From assembly GCF_026210795.1 (NCBI RefSeq), contig NC_089438.1:1571501-1635500 (forward strand): DNA of 64,000 nucleotides. The letters are read 5' to 3'. The stretch comes from Rhizophagus irregularis. Taxonomy: Eukaryota; Glomeromycota; Glomeromycetes; Glomerales; Glomeraceae. A program made the translations under genes and the position numbers. Shown here one piece after another: positions 1 through 11,550 of this stretch. The notes beneath the pieces were generated by a model. The model was given only the letters and a program-made list of their open reading frames with translations. It was not told where the DNA came from and did not search any database. Positions within the stretch are counted from its first letter, which is position 1. Each line of letters starts with the position of its first letter.

Positions 1-1356
1 TTAATGTAGCTGCAAGTCTTGCCAAGCTCAGGAAACAATCTGCAAGTGTAGCTCTTCTCGATTCTAATGAAAGTACCGCTTTTTTTAGAGGATCCAGAAC
101 AAATCCAAGAACTCGTAAATTTGAAAAAAAATTTCTCGATTGAATAATCAGTTTTATTTTATCATTTGTTAGCACTTTATCGTGATCGCTGGCCATTTCT
201 TCTAGTGCTAATTCCAAATTTATTACTGAATTTACGGATTCACTAGCAGTAGTCCAGCGTGTCTTGCAATATAATTTTAATCCTCCTCCACTAATTCCTT
301 TTTCTTTAATTATTTGAGCAAGTTTTGCATTAGCCTGATGAGAACTTCTAAAAAAGGTTGTCAAAATATTAACACGTTTTAATAAACGTTCCCCAAACTT
401 CTCCTTGACGATGTCGCATGCAATTAAATTGATAGAATGTGCAACGCATCGCACATTCTCAATCTTTGGATGATTCTCATGTATAATTTTTCGTGCATTA
501 CGAACATTGGCCGCATTATCGGAAACTACAGCACATATTCGATCTTCTCCAATACCTTCTATAACCTTTTCAATTACCGTAACTAGATATTCTGCAGTGT
601 GCGAATTTTCAGACAAATCAGAAAGTTGATAAAGATATTCTTTACGCGACGGAGTCATTACAATGAAGTTCCAAATTGAACGATGTGTACCAGACGTCCA
701 ACCATCAAAGGCTAAATTATAAATTAATATTATATAGTAAGTAAGATTAAATAAAAATGACGTATGATAGCCTATTTAATTTAACAAACCTAACGTTAAA
801 TTCGTTTCCTTTTCAAGCTCAGAATTAACTTTGAAGTTCACTTGAGCTAATTCACGTTCAAGTAGTTGATTTACTAATACTTCCCTTGTTGGTGTATTGT
901 ACCCGGCATTAAGCTCTTTTATAAAATTGATGAAAAAGGGATGTTCCACTACTCTAAACGCAATTCCGCACGCAATAAAAAATTTAACTAATGCACGATT
1001 AATTCGTGTACATCTTTGTTCGTTAAGCTCTGTTGAATCATGGTAATCATCCATGTTACTTTGACCTTCAGAGTATTTTCTTTTTTGACGACTTGGACTT
1101 GATCTTGCCGTTCCATTACTTTAGTCATATACCTTCTAACAACTGCTACTGGCGCATCTGGACAATGGTTTGAAAGATGCTCTTCGAGCTTTGAAACTTC
1201 ACCGCATGACCATGTATTCTTACAGTACTTGCAGGAGGCGGCAAATTTGCCAGAACCAACAGCTTCTCCTTTATTAATATCTTCCCAAATGCTATTAGGT
1301 GGCCGACCTCCTCTATTTTTCATTTTAATGGGTGAATCTTCTATGTGATCAGTCAT
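1..1356 (-). pseudogene. hAT-family transposase, 5' part (BED zinc finger + DUF659), runs off the window
   Basis: Minus-strand gene starting at 1356; its 3' end lies beyond position 1. The first exon encodes a BED-type zinc finger (CKYCKNTW, then LEEHLSNH). Next comes a DUF659-like part (VEHPFFINFIKELN, then FDGWTSGTHRS and VSDNAANVRNARKI), which continues to the window edge. An intron at 712-789 (GTTTGT...TTTAG) joins NLTL to AFDGWTSG in frame. Between the zinc finger and the DUF659 part the frame changes near an A-run at about 1081-1086, so this copy looks broken once unless it is an assembly error. hAT transposases cut and paste DNA and give 8-bp target duplications. Only one end is visible, so the terminal repeats cannot be paired. 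Confidence 0.85.
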
Positions 1357-1394
1357 TTGAAACAGTTTATTATTAATATTATTATTAAGAAAAC

Positions 1395-1941
1395 GGAAGA
1401 AAGTAAAAGAAACTTTAGTTCGGTGTTAAAGGAGATGACGGAATTGGGTTTATTAAATGCATGTTACGCATTTTCCTTTAATGAATATAAGCCCCTTAAA
1501 AAAAAACTGTAAAAACGTGTAATATCATAATATTAATATGGGAGTTAGAAATGAAAATTCTAACACTAGATAAAGCTTAAAAGAACTAAGACGACGGTAA
1601 AATATTGAAGTTTAATCTTTTATCTGTAGATTATTTGATCATCTAAATTATATTATTAATTGGTGTAACTTAGCGTAACTATATGCAAATCTTATGATCC
1701 AACTACGTCCGAACTACGGAGAAAACCTATTATATAGGTTTGCTTTGGCATGTTTCGGCAGTTTCGCAATTTCGACAGGTTTCGCAGTTTCAGCGTTTCA
1801 GCGTTTCGGCACTATATAAGAGGTTTCACCTTTCGGCATTAGGCCAAACAGGTTTCGGCAAGCAACCTTAACTCAAGGTCACTACAGCCCTATGATTCCT
1901 TAGCCCCAAGGTATAGTTGTGAATCCCCCAATGGTATAATA
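1395..1941. repeat. Intergenic; partial TTTCGGCA-type hAT element at 1735-1871
   Basis: No gene seen. From 1735 to 1871 the sequence is a degenerate array of TTTCGGCAG-like words and ends in GGTTTCGGCAAGCAACCTTA. That terminus matches the right end of the complete 243-bp element at 47822-48064, so this is probably a partial copy of the same family. No matching left end was found. Confidence 0.55.
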
Positions 1942-2545
1942 GTGACCACTGAGATAGAGAGAACATAAGATAGTACAGACTCGCTTATTTGGAATTATTC
2001 TCAATGGTGCCCTACCACTCAAGTTACCACCCGGTACCCGCCTAGTGGGGAGTTGAACCCCATACCTCACCTAGTACACCTGTCTGTTTAGGAATATCCT
2101 AGTTGGCCTAAACCTATTAGAAGGTAAACTACCACAAAGTCATTGCACCCAGGATTTTACCATCTATAATAACCATCTAGCCACATTAGATCCTAAGCGG
2201 TATCATTTGAGTGACCACCTGAATAGAAAATTACCCCAAGGTATGCAAGCAAGCGACATTACAGTACAGGACTCTCGAACATCCCAACGACCTGCATAGC
2301 GTTAACGCAACACACCATAACCCTTTGTTGAAATGTGCGACCTAACTGTACACACTAATTCACTATGATGCAGTCCAACTACCTAATCCCTGTATCTTCA
2401 CGTTATTGGTGGTAGCGTCCACAGTAAAATTCTTTTTATTTCTGTGATCATGGGAATCGAACCTGCAACATCACCATACTCAGGCTTAATGAAGGTCTTA
2501 GTAATCAACTACTGAGATAGGGTGATCAACCCTATATGGGTTAAT
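1942..2545 (-). repeat. Composite tRNA-derived repeat (SINE-like), copy 1
   Basis: About 600 bp, near-identical in order to the copy at 2625-4729. On the minus strand it has RNA polymerase III-like signals. One pair is an A box (TATCTCAGTAGTTGA, 2505-2519) followed about 41 bp later by a B box (GGTTCGATTCCC, 2452-2463). A second pair is TTTAGGCCAACTAGG followed about 36 bp later by GGGTTCAACTCC (around 2049-2061). A third A-box-like word, CTTGAGTGGTAGGGC, lies near 2005-2025. Spacing and sequence are those of tRNA-derived SINE heads. No intact tRNA cloverleaf is claimed. The 3' tail was not defined. Confidence 0.6.
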
Positions 2546-2726
2546 TTGTCTTGTATTTGACTTAAGGTAAAGGTTCATATTTAAGAACCTATTTATAGCT
2601 TAGTAGTCCAATGTTGACCAATGACAGTGACCACTGAGACAGAGAGAACATGAGATAGTACAGACTCGCTTGTTTGAGATTATTCCCAGTGGTGTTCTAC
2701 CATTCAAGCTGCCACCCAGTACCCGC

Positions 2727-4232
2727 TGTCACCCCCGTCTGCCACCCGGTGGTAAACAAAGTTCCCAGCTTTTGTTATATGTGCTCTCCACGAAACCTTA
2801 ATATTCTTGCTTGGTTTAGTTTTATTACTACTTAACTTTCAAATTGCGATAGCTCTCGCCACGATATTTCATCCTTTCTCTTCTTTCAAATTTACGATAG
2901 TTCTCTTTACGAAAGTTTATATTTTATTCATTCCATAATTCTTGTTATGACATTAAATTCACCATGAATTTGTCCAATTAAAATTAATTAAGCGAACATT
3001 ACAATAAAGTTTAGGGCGAACCTATTACCTTTAAAATAACATTACGCTTTACTAACAATTAATTAAACAAAATCACTTTTTCATCATAAGAAAATAGTAA
3101 CAAAAACAATCAAAACAATTAATTTTCATATAAAGGGTATTTTATTTATTCTTCATGAAATTCACAATTAACTAATTTACTTAAAGTTTTACATCGTATC
3201 TGACGACTCTGGAATTCACTTCCCATTCCGCTCCTATTTAAACCAACTTTCTTATTCTTTCTTTTCCTACTTCTTATTTCTTTCTACTATTTTATACGTT
3301 ATCTTTTATGCGCTATCTTATATGCTATTTTATATGTTATCTTTTCTAATATGTTATACTATTTTAATATGCTATCTTTTCTTTAAAATAATCTTTCGCA
3401 TGTTATGTCGTAAAGATATAATCCATCTTTTGTGGCTGTGCTATCTTTTCTTTAAAATAAAGTAATCTTTCAAATATTATATCGTAAAGATCCATCTTTT
3501 GTGGCTGTGCTATCTTTTCTTTAAAATAAAATAATCTTTCAAATATTATATCGTAAAGATCCATCTTTTGTGGCTGTGCTATCTTTTCTTTAAAATAAAA
3601 TAATCTTTCAAATATTATATCGTAAAGATCCATCTTTTGTGGCTTATCATGTGATCTACTGCGCCCCTTCGTGTTACTTTGTGCTTCCTAAAATTTCCTT
3701 ATTTGGTAATTTCCAATTAATTATTAAATTCAAAATCTTATACTTCCCTACTATAGGTATATGATTTCTCTGACGTTATTGTCAAAATATTTTTCTAATC
3801 CGTTAATATTTTAAATTCCTAATTTCATTGGTTGATTCTCTGTACCTTCGTTAGTTTTCCCAGATTTTCCCAGATTACTCCATTTCATCACCTTTGTCGA
3901 TCGTTTATTGATTAATTACTGCGACTTTTAACGACTTAAAATTTTGCTTCAAATACAATTCAACGGTTTTATCTTCTTTTTAATTTCTCTCTCCAGAAAC
4001 TATTTTGTTTCATCCCATTGCCTGACTGGAAATATTCTTTTCTCATAATTCCTTTGATCATTTTCTTCTTTCATTATCTGCAGTCCCTTTTCATTAAGAT
4101 TCTACATAATCCCGTCCGATATCTATGGTTACACCGGTTAATTTTACCCAATCATGTGACTTTCTATTGTTTGATCTTTTATTCCATATTATTCCTCCAT
4201 ATTATGCGATTACTTCAGTATCTATGGCTACA
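2727..4232. mobile_element. Solo LTR (fossil LTR retrotransposon remnant)
   Basis: A 1506-bp insertion that starts TGTCACCC, ends GGCTACA (TGT...ACA termini) and is flanked on both sides by CCGC, as expected for a 4-5 bp target duplication. It has no coding region and no second LTR, so it fits a solo LTR left by recombination. The family cannot be set from an LTR alone; Gypsy-type is a guess. It is younger than the SINE-like copy it splits. It contains a 69-bp minisatellite. Confidence 0.55.
3412..3645. repeat. 69-bp minisatellite, about 3.4 copies
   Basis: Three near-identical 69-bp units plus a partial one, each containing ATCCATCTTTTGTGGCTGTG and a TTTCAAATATTATATCGTAA part. Because 69 is a multiple of three, the minus strand reads as an open repeat of 23 residues. 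That is a by-product of the period and not evidence for a protein. The stretch before it (3290-3400) is a looser array of ATGCTATCTTTT words. It lies inside the solo LTR. Confidence 0.8.
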
Positions 4233-4729
4233 CCGCCTAGTGGGGAGTTGAACCCCATACTTCACCTAGTACACCTGTCTGTTTAGGAATATCCTAGTTG
4301 GCCTAAACCTATTAGAAGGTAAACTACCACAAAGTCATTGCACTTAGGATTTTACCATCTATAATAACCATCTAGCCACATTGGACTCCAAGCGGTATTA
4401 TTTGAGTGACTACCTGGACAGAAAATTACCCCCAAGGTATGCAAGCAGTGACCTTACAGACAGGACTCTAACCATCCCAATGACCTCATAAGGAACGTTA
4501 GAAGGACACCATAACCCTTTGTTGAAATGTGCGGCCTAATCGTACACACTAATTTACCGTAGTGCAGTCCAACTACCTAATTCCTGTATCTTCACGCTAT
4601 TTGTGGTAACATCCACAGTAAAATTCTTTTTATTTCTGTGATCATGTGAATCGAACCTGCGACCTTACCATACTCAGGCTTAATGAGAGTCTCAGTAACC
4701 AATTACTGAGATAGGGTGATCAATCCTAT

Positions 4730-5640
4730 CATATGGGCTGATTTGTCTACTCTGCATTAAAAAGAGTTATTGAATTGATTTTCATAATTTTTGTTACTCA
4801 AAATTGTTTTGTAATACCAAAAAATCATCTGATTGATGATCACTTGACTAAAACAAAAATTTACATTTGCGAAACTTAAATTATTAAATGTAAAAGAAGT
4901 GTGAAAAAATCCATTTCACTAATAAAAAACCTATTTCTTATATATATAGAATTTTTAACATATATTATTAAAAAGTAAGTATATTTTAATAAAATATAAA
5001 GTAAAATAAAAATTTATATAGTCTTAGTAGCTATAAATGTTTATAAAAGTATAATAAAAATATCATATAAAAGATGGTATCATAATAGATATTTTCAAAC
5101 AATAAAAATAATTATTTTATGTCAGAATTTATATTACCATCTTTAGACGCAAATATATCAAGATTCACTGATCCGTTTTCTATAATTTTAGGCTTGTTGG
5201 AAAGCCCTTGTTCTGGACTTTATAGGCGAAAAAAAAAGCTTGCCGATTGAATCATTAGATCCAGAGATATTTACGTTAAAGTTGGGTATGAACTTTTAAC
5301 ATGCAATATCTTGGGATTCACTGATCCGTTTTTTATAAATTTAGGCTCTTCAGAAAGCCCTTGATCTGGTCTATATGAGCAAAAAAAGAGCTTGCCGATT
5401 GGATTATTAGATCTGGAGATATTTACGTTTAAAGTTGAGATACAAATTTTTAATATATATAGTAAGTGCTAAGAATTATATTAATTTAAAAGAAATATTT
5501 ACCAATTTAAAGTATAATAACATTAAATAAAAGTTTTTTAATACTCACCCCCAATTTACTGTATATTATATAGTATTTTGTATAATAAAAATGTAATAAA
5601 ATCAATATTTTAATTAAAGGTAGACAAATCAGCCCATATG
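4730..5640. mobile_element. Non-autonomous TIR element (MITE-like), 911 bp, family A copy 1
   Basis: Perfect 21-bp terminal inverted repeats beginning CATATGGGCTGATTTGTC, at 4730-4750 and 5620-5640. No transposase is encoded. The interior is clearly homologous to the 761-bp element at 50992-51752 (shared words: ACATTTGCGAAACTTAAATT, TAAGTATRTTTTAATAAAA). No convincing target duplication is visible. The superfamily is unknown. It also carries a 153-bp tandem repeat. Confidence 0.8.
5150..5460. repeat. Tandem duplication of a 153-bp unit inside the TIR element
   Basis: The word TTCACTGATCCGTTTT recurs at 5164 and 5317, a 153-bp period. It is followed in both units by GGAAAGCCCTTG or a close variant, then GCTTGCCGATTG and GGAGATATTTACGTT or close variants. 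There are two units, diverged by several percent. The function is unknown. Confidence 0.75.
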
Positions 5641-5929
5641 CTTTATAAATTTGCTAAAATTTTATCTGTATTCTAATTCCATAATTCTGGCTTTATAGCG
5701 ATCTTTCTGACACATATAGTTTCGTTTTAAGCATATGTTTACTTTGTATAATATTAGTGCATAAAGATGCATAATTTCCTTATATAAAGGTCATCTAAAG
5801 CGGAAGCAAATCACGTGATACAATTTCAGGATTAGTCAGAAATGTCAGTTTAATTTGTGTTATTATTATTACAACATCATGCATTTATTTATTTATTTAT
5901 TTTCAAAAAAACATTTTTTCAAATTTTTT

Positions 5930-7060
5930 CACTAGCCATATCCGTCTCTTCTTCACAATCAACTGTCCTTCCAACTTCTTCTCCTCTAATAATAACGTCA
6001 GCATCAAACTTTACACCAGACAAAAAGCGGAATCTTCTTTTTGATATAGACTGTGCTTTAGAAATTCTAATGGAGGTTTTTAACGAAAAGTGGTGGCCGT
6101 TAGTTTCAAATATTTGAACAAAATGGAACTTGTATAAATATGCAAATGGTGATATTTGAAAAACCTTCACCTGTCATTTTATGAAGCATCGCGAGTCAAG
6201 TACCTGACAAAAAGAAAATGTTCTGAATGAAAAATGCTGAATAACCAGGATACAGCTATCTAACATATATTTTGCGATGATTAAAGTTTTTTGGATAGCT
6301 TCTTCAAATGTAGTTCAAGTAGAAAGATATAAAAATTCCCCAACCACACTTATTCTTTATCAGAAATTGATAGATTAAAACAGCCAAAAGCTATTAGAAG
6401 TTTAGTTGAAATAGAAGCGGCTAAAAATTATTCAGCTCCAACAATCACATCTGCCATCAAGGAATACACAACATTGGAGTTAGGTCTTGGTGAATCTGCG
6501 TGCAAGCTGAAGCGCAAAGAAGTAGCAAATATCAAATATAAAGTTCGTGAGCCTGCAGAAACTTATCTTATTGAAAATCCAAACTTAAAATTAGATATTT
6601 TGGATTCTATTTCTTATTTAACAGAGTAGGGATATCGTGTCGAAAAGTACTGCATCTCTCAACAGTCTACCAGAGGTATTGTGTTTGTGCATCCGGAGTA
6701 ATTAAAAAAGCTTGAGCGTCATGGATGGTTGATGCTTATAAATTCAACACATAAAACAAACTGATACGATTGGCGTCTATTTACTCTTTATACCCGTAAT
6801 ACCTATAGATGTTAGAATGTAGGTGTTTATTTTTTCATAAGCAGTGAGGATGCAGATACAGTTGCAGAAGCTTTAATAATAATTCACAATAAGTATTGTC
6901 ATTGGTCCTCCCGTTACATACTTTTAGATTATAGTAATATCAAAGCTAAGAGCATTAAAAAGACATTTCCTGGTATGGCTGCTGGTGAACAAGAGTGCCA
7001 AGTTCTTCTTTGTGTTGTCCATATTATGCTAAAGAGCCAGTGCAATAAATTCTAACAAGA
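5930..7060 (+). pseudogene. Decayed MULE transposase (Mutator-like DNA transposon)
   Basis: Plus-strand remnants in several frames, in the order of a MULE transposase. N-terminal pieces near 6020-6110 (DCALEILMEVFNEKWWPLVS) are followed by KRKEVANIKYKV (about 6510). The catalytic region near 6720-6990 includes KLERHGWLMLINSTHKTN, SSEDADTVAEALIIIHNKYC and KSIKKTFPGMAAGEQECQV. Many stops and frame changes show it is dead. No terminal repeats were found around it. Confidence 0.75.
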
Positions 7061-7935
7061 TTCTGTCCATATATTTTAGAGTAAAGTTGTGAAGAAACTT
7101 AGTGTAAAAAAGTTTAGGTAATTCCAATAACCTTTCCATGTTTTTTTTAGATGAAAACTCAGTTGTATTGTATATTTCTTCCATTCTATGTTAACTTTTC
7201 CTATACGTTTTCTTCAAAAAATAACTTCAGTTTTTCATGAGAAATTCTGGACCAGAGATCTACAGGGAGAGTTTTTCTTCAGTATTTATACTTACAATAT
7301 ATTTAAAATAAGTATCAATTTTAACTTGCAATATACTTATAATATACCCAAAATATATCTAAAATGCTCTTAAAATATGCTTTTAAAGTATTGTATTTTG
7401 CCCAAATACTTATAAATTATACTTAAAATATACTTAAATTAAAATTTAAATACATTTTTTTACATGTTTTAAATATTCTTAAATGTATTTAAAATTTAAT
7501 TTAATTATATTTTATGTATAAATTCTTCCTAGTAAAACTTGGTGGAATAAAGAGATCTAATGCATATAATGGTAGAATAACAGCAGAAATATGTTCTAGT
7601 GAAATTTCGCATCAAAACAGATAGGTCTTTAATGTGGTTTAATATGACATATATATATGCTATTCTATACGCTATATAAATAATTTGTGTAACTAAGGAT
7701 TATTTAAGAAACTCAGGTCTCTAAGAGATTGAGTACATATTAAATATATGCGTCTTAAACTAGTAAACCTAACTTATTTTATTTTATTAATATATTTAAA
7801 ACAGATCTCCGCATTAGTGTAAGCAACTTGCGCCTTATTATAAGTCTCTACCGCTTTATTGTAAATATCCCTAAATTTTTTAAATATATAAATTAGTTTT
7901 TCTTTTAAGAAAAGAATAAATTTTTAATGTGATTC
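7061..7935. other. AT-rich stretch without a gene
   Basis: No credible coding region. From 7285 to 7500 the sequence is a loose array of ATACTTAAAATAT-like words about 15-17 bp apart, which could be a very degenerate tandem repeat. Nothing else is supported. Confidence 0.5.
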
Positions 7936-8817
7936 TTACAAAAGTATGTAACCGCCGCTGAAAAAAAAAAATAAAGAAAAAATCAATAAACAGGGAATCA
8001 AAAATTCATATTTAAATTTGAATAAATACAAATACTTACCAATACCAAAATAATGTCATCCCTTGAAAAATGCACAAAATAATGCACCAAACATCATCTT
8101 CCACCTGTGTTTAAGAGTAAAGAATAAAGCTTGTATTATGTATGATTTATGTTTTAGTAAATAAACATATCCATTTAGAACTTACTGTAAACGCGATAAC
8201 CAACGTGGCTGCTAATGTTAGGCAAATTACAACAACAGACCAGCAGACTTTCGAAAAAAAAGGATATTTGTGAGTTACCTACAAAAAGAAGAAAGGAAAC
8301 GTTAGTTAACGTTCTTAAAAAAAAATCAATAAAAATTAAGTTTCGCAACACAATGTTGCGAAACTTACCGGTTCGTTTTGATTTCCATCATCCGAACGTC
8401 CAGAACCTACAAAAAGTAAAAGAAATAAACGTTTAGTATCAAAAAATTAAGTTTCGCAATGCAATATTGTATCAAAATTTATTTACTTAATTCTCCTTTT
8501 ATACTTTTAGACAAAACGAGGACACTAAAAAATAATAAAAAATATATATCAATTTTTGTAAAAAGGTGGAATTTTTCAAAATTTTATAAAGTTGCTTTAT
8601 ACCTTATGAAAAATAAAATGTTTCCAATAGTGTACAAAGCAGCATAATTAGCAATACTTATATCTGACAAAAGCTTTTGCTAGATAACGAAAAAAGAATC
8701 TTGAGTAATCATACTTATGAAAACAATTATTTTAGTAAAAGAACTCACCAAACTACTCATAACAAAACAAGTCACCACCAAAATACTCGTAGCAAAACCA
8801 ACAAAGCTAATTGCACG
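7936..8817 (-). CDS. SFT2-like small multi-span Golgi transport protein, start not resolved
   Basis: A chain of short exons on the minus strand, joined by good GT/AG sites in consistent phase: 8603-8663, 8487-8524, 8369-8406, 8186-8278, 8040-8104 and 7936-7957. An upstream exon ends near 8749-8755. The product reads as alternating hydrophobic segments: FVGFATSILVVTCFVM, then IANYAALYTIGNILFF, VLVLSKSIKGEL, a polar loop, SVVVICLTLAATLVIAFT, and WCIILCIFQGMTLFWYCGG, with the stop at 7936. The YTIGNI motif and the order of four membrane spans resemble SFT2 proteins, which act in traffic to the Golgi. The usual C-terminal YIPYAR-type motif is not present. The first exon and the start codon are uncertain; ATG at about 8937 is a candidate. 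It could be a relic. Confidence 0.5.
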
Positions 8818-8967
8818 ATAAACAGAATAGGCACGTTAATAAATTCACGTTTGAGCGACTGGTAACAGAAATAAGTGGTGTGAGATAATTTACCAAATTC
8901 CAAGACAAACTAAAAGTCGTTTCTTTGTAGCAGACATGGGTAAGAACTTGGTCAGGAACTTTGAAAA

Positions 8968-9845
8968 ATGGCATTAAGTTCAACATATCAAACTACTTAT
9001 AATGATAACGATAATGAAGCTAAAAATGAAAAAATGCAGATTTTCAAGTGTTTCTTTCCAAAAATTGGATATGCAGGCCAGGTCAACTGCTAGTGATGAA
9101 ACTTGAATATTTTCATGTGAAGATTATGACTGAAAGAGATCATGAATTTCAACTTTAAACAGACTATGATTTCGGCCAAAAATCTTATAGTTCCAGCGAA
9201 ATAAAAAGAATTCAATCCGGATGTGAGATGTTTTTTTTTGGGATTTTTAAAAGTATCGTAATGAGATTATCATTTGCGTAAACAATGCAAACAATGCATT
9301 AAAAATCATTGTAAAATTCAATATGTTAAGATACTCAATCGTATCATTATTAATATAGTTTAGTTTTATTTTTTGTAGCTAGGACAATTTTAGATAGTAA
9401 AAGCGGATAGTAATAGATTAACTAAACATGGCATTAAGTTTAACATGTCAAACTGCTTATAATGATAATAACGATAATGAGGCTAAAAAATGAAAAAATG
9501 CAGATTTTCAAGTGTTTCTTTCCAAAAATTGGATATGTGGGCCAGGTCAACTGCTATAGCGATTCAATCCAGATGAAACTTGAATATTTTCATGTGAAGA
9601 TTATGGCTGAAAAAGATCATGAATTTCAACTTTAAACAGACTATGATTTCGGCCAAAAATCTTATAGTTCCAGCGAAATAAAAAGAAATTCAATCCGGAT
9701 GTGAGGTTTTTTTTAGATTTTTAAAAGTATCGTAATGAGATTATCATCATTGGCATAAAACAATGCATTAAAAAAATCATTTTTTGTAACTAGGATAGTT
9801 TATTTTCACCTTTCTTCGGAAAGCGGATAGTAATAGTTTAACTAA
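8968..9845. repeat. Direct tandem duplication, period 460 bp
   Basis: Two copies begin ATGGCATTAAGTT at 8968 and 9428. Both contain ATGCAGATTTTCAAGTGTTT, GACTATGATTTCGGCCAAAA and AAAAGTATCGTAATGAGATT. They differ by a few small indels, so the duplication is fairly recent. It lies directly upstream of the SFT2-like gene and so may duplicate promoter sequence. Confidence 0.85.
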
Positions 9846-10409
9846 ACTGTATTTAGTTAAGTCTAATGTATTTTCATCATTTATGGGAAATTCACATTGC
9901 AATGGATCATTGCCAAACAACGTACTGACAATGATCAACTAAAATTTGAAACTAAGAGATCATTTAGCCTAGTTTAATGCACTATGATTTACGCACATTT
10001 TCAGATTTTTTTTTACGTTTAAAACAAATTATAATAAATAAAAAATAATAACTATTTGACTATTTTTTTTAAATTAAGTTTTAAAATTCTTTTTTTTTCA
10101 TTTAACTAATATCAAAAAATAGACGAATTATATTTAAAAAATAAAATAATTTAAATAATTTACAAAATATTCATTTGTTTTACCGAAACATGGAATAATG
10201 TGAACAGGTTCAATAATAGATTTCAATTTCACGTATGGACAATCATATTTAAATAGCGGTGTGACCGGATCCAAATAACATTAAAAAAAAATTTATATCT
10301 ATTATTTAACATGTCAGGCTGGATGACTATAATACATATAATTATTTGTTTTTTAATGTAAAAGGTCTAGTTTATGTACATATATTAAACTATTATAAAA
10401 AAGGATTTA
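9846..10409. other. AT-rich intergenic stretch
   Basis: No gene, RNA or clear repeat is visible. Confidence 0.5.
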
Positions 10410-11550
10410 TTTGACGGTCACCGGAGTTTAATTTAAAAAAATTCACTAGGGGTGATATTCACTGGGTATTTCATTTGGTACACCTCGTGATTGGCATCAT
10501 TTTACATTATCGCGTAATGAATGTATTTATTTTTTATTTTTTTTTTAGGGATTGCATTTTGCAAGGTAAATGCCATTTCACTTCTTTTTCTGCTCTTTTT
10601 TTGTTTTCCTCTTCGATTGAAACATTATTAACATTTCCTTTTCTTTCCCTATTTTTTAGAATAGACGAACGGCTCTGGAAATCAACCTGTATTTTTAGTT
10701 TTGCAAGGTAAGTGACATTTCGTTTCTTTTTCATTTTTTGTTTTTTCTTGACTTGGGAACGTCACTTCTCTTTCTATTTTTTTAGGAATGGCTGAAAGAC
10801 TCTGGAAATTGACCTGTATTCTGGTTTACAAGTAGGCGGCGTTTCATTTTTTTTCATTTCTTTTTTCGTTTTTTATTGACTTGGGAACGTCACTAACGTT
10901 CCCTTCTCTTTCTTTTTTTTTTAGGAATGTTCAAACGAGGAAATCGACCGAGAATTTAAATTTACAAGGTGAGTGATATTTCGTTTCCTTTTCGTCCTGT
11001 TTCATTTTTTGTTTAATTTGGGAACGCTACCTTCTTTTTTTTTATGATCATCCATCTTTTCATTAATCTCTTTCTGATTATTTCGTTAATTGTTCTTGAT
11101 TATATTGTTCTTGATGATTTTGTTTAAATTTGATTCCTCTTAAATTTTCTATTTCTGTCAATTCTTCTTAATAGATATAATTACCTTAATTATTTATTTT
11201 GTTAACTTTTGGTATAATGGATTATGAAAACAATAAATCAAAAATTTTTATTACATTTAGCGTTCCAATGGGGCTAGGGTGTAACTGGATAAGAGAGTAT
11301 GTTCGTTAAGCTGAATTTGTTTTAAAATAATATGTAACTTATTGTATATATATCATATACGTTTGTTGTATATTAATAATTAATAAAATCTAGTGAGTGT
11401 TTATGTAAAAAAAAAAATTATATTTATTATGTTTATGAATAGTTATTAAATTTTTTTATTCAAATGAAAAAAATGAAAAAAAAATCGTAGTTACATGATA
11501 TGATGATGAAATTCACCCCGTGAATTTCACCCCCGGTGAGCGTTAAAAAT
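10410..11550. mobile_element. Candidate non-autonomous element with CACCGG-type imperfect terminal inverted repeats
   Basis: The left end (GACGGTCACCGG..., GGGGTGATATTCACTGGG, 10411-10475) and the reverse complement of the right end (ACGCTCACCGG, GGGTGAAATTCACGGGG, 11500-11550) align over about 45 bp with gaps. There is no transposase inside. The interior holds the exon-like tandem array. The boundaries are approximate and no target duplication is clear. Confidence 0.5.
10549..10972 (+). repeat. Tandem array of exon-like units with splice signals, four units
   Basis: Four units about 120-140 bp apart. Each has a poly-T tract ending in TAG (except the first, which begins inside the array), a segment of about 45-50 bp, and AAG followed by GTAARTG or a variant. 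Units two and three translate as closely related peptides with the core ERLWKxTCI; unit four is degraded and contains a stop. They look like serial copies of one exon plus its intron. Unit three has a weak donor (AAGTAGG). Whether a transcript is made is unknown. Confidence 0.6.

Larger units (their letters stand above)
2625..4729 (-). repeat. Composite tRNA-derived repeat, copy 2, split by a 1.5-kb insertion
   Basis: The 2625-2726 segment matches 1942-2040, and 4233-4729 matches about 2037-2535, in the same order and orientation. The insertion at 2727-4232 separates them exactly where copy 1 is continuous (GTACCCG next to CCTAGTGG). The B boxes are at 4646-4657 and 4244-4255. The copy abuts the TIR of the element at 4730. 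With copy 1 it forms a direct tandem pair, so segmental duplication is as likely as two insertions. Confidence 0.6.

Noticed and set aside
2450-2530. A functional tRNA gene
   Set aside because: A and B boxes are present but no acceptor stem or anticodon arm could be paired. The unit recurs as part of a larger repeat, so it is called tRNA-derived.
3403-3633. Open frame of 76 residues with a perfect 23-residue repeat on the minus strand
   Set aside because: It is the translation of a 69-bp minisatellite inside a solo LTR. The frame stays open only because the period is a multiple of three.
5919-6170. Minus-strand open frame ending at 5919
   Set aside because: It is opposite the decayed MULE transposase and has no recognisable motif.
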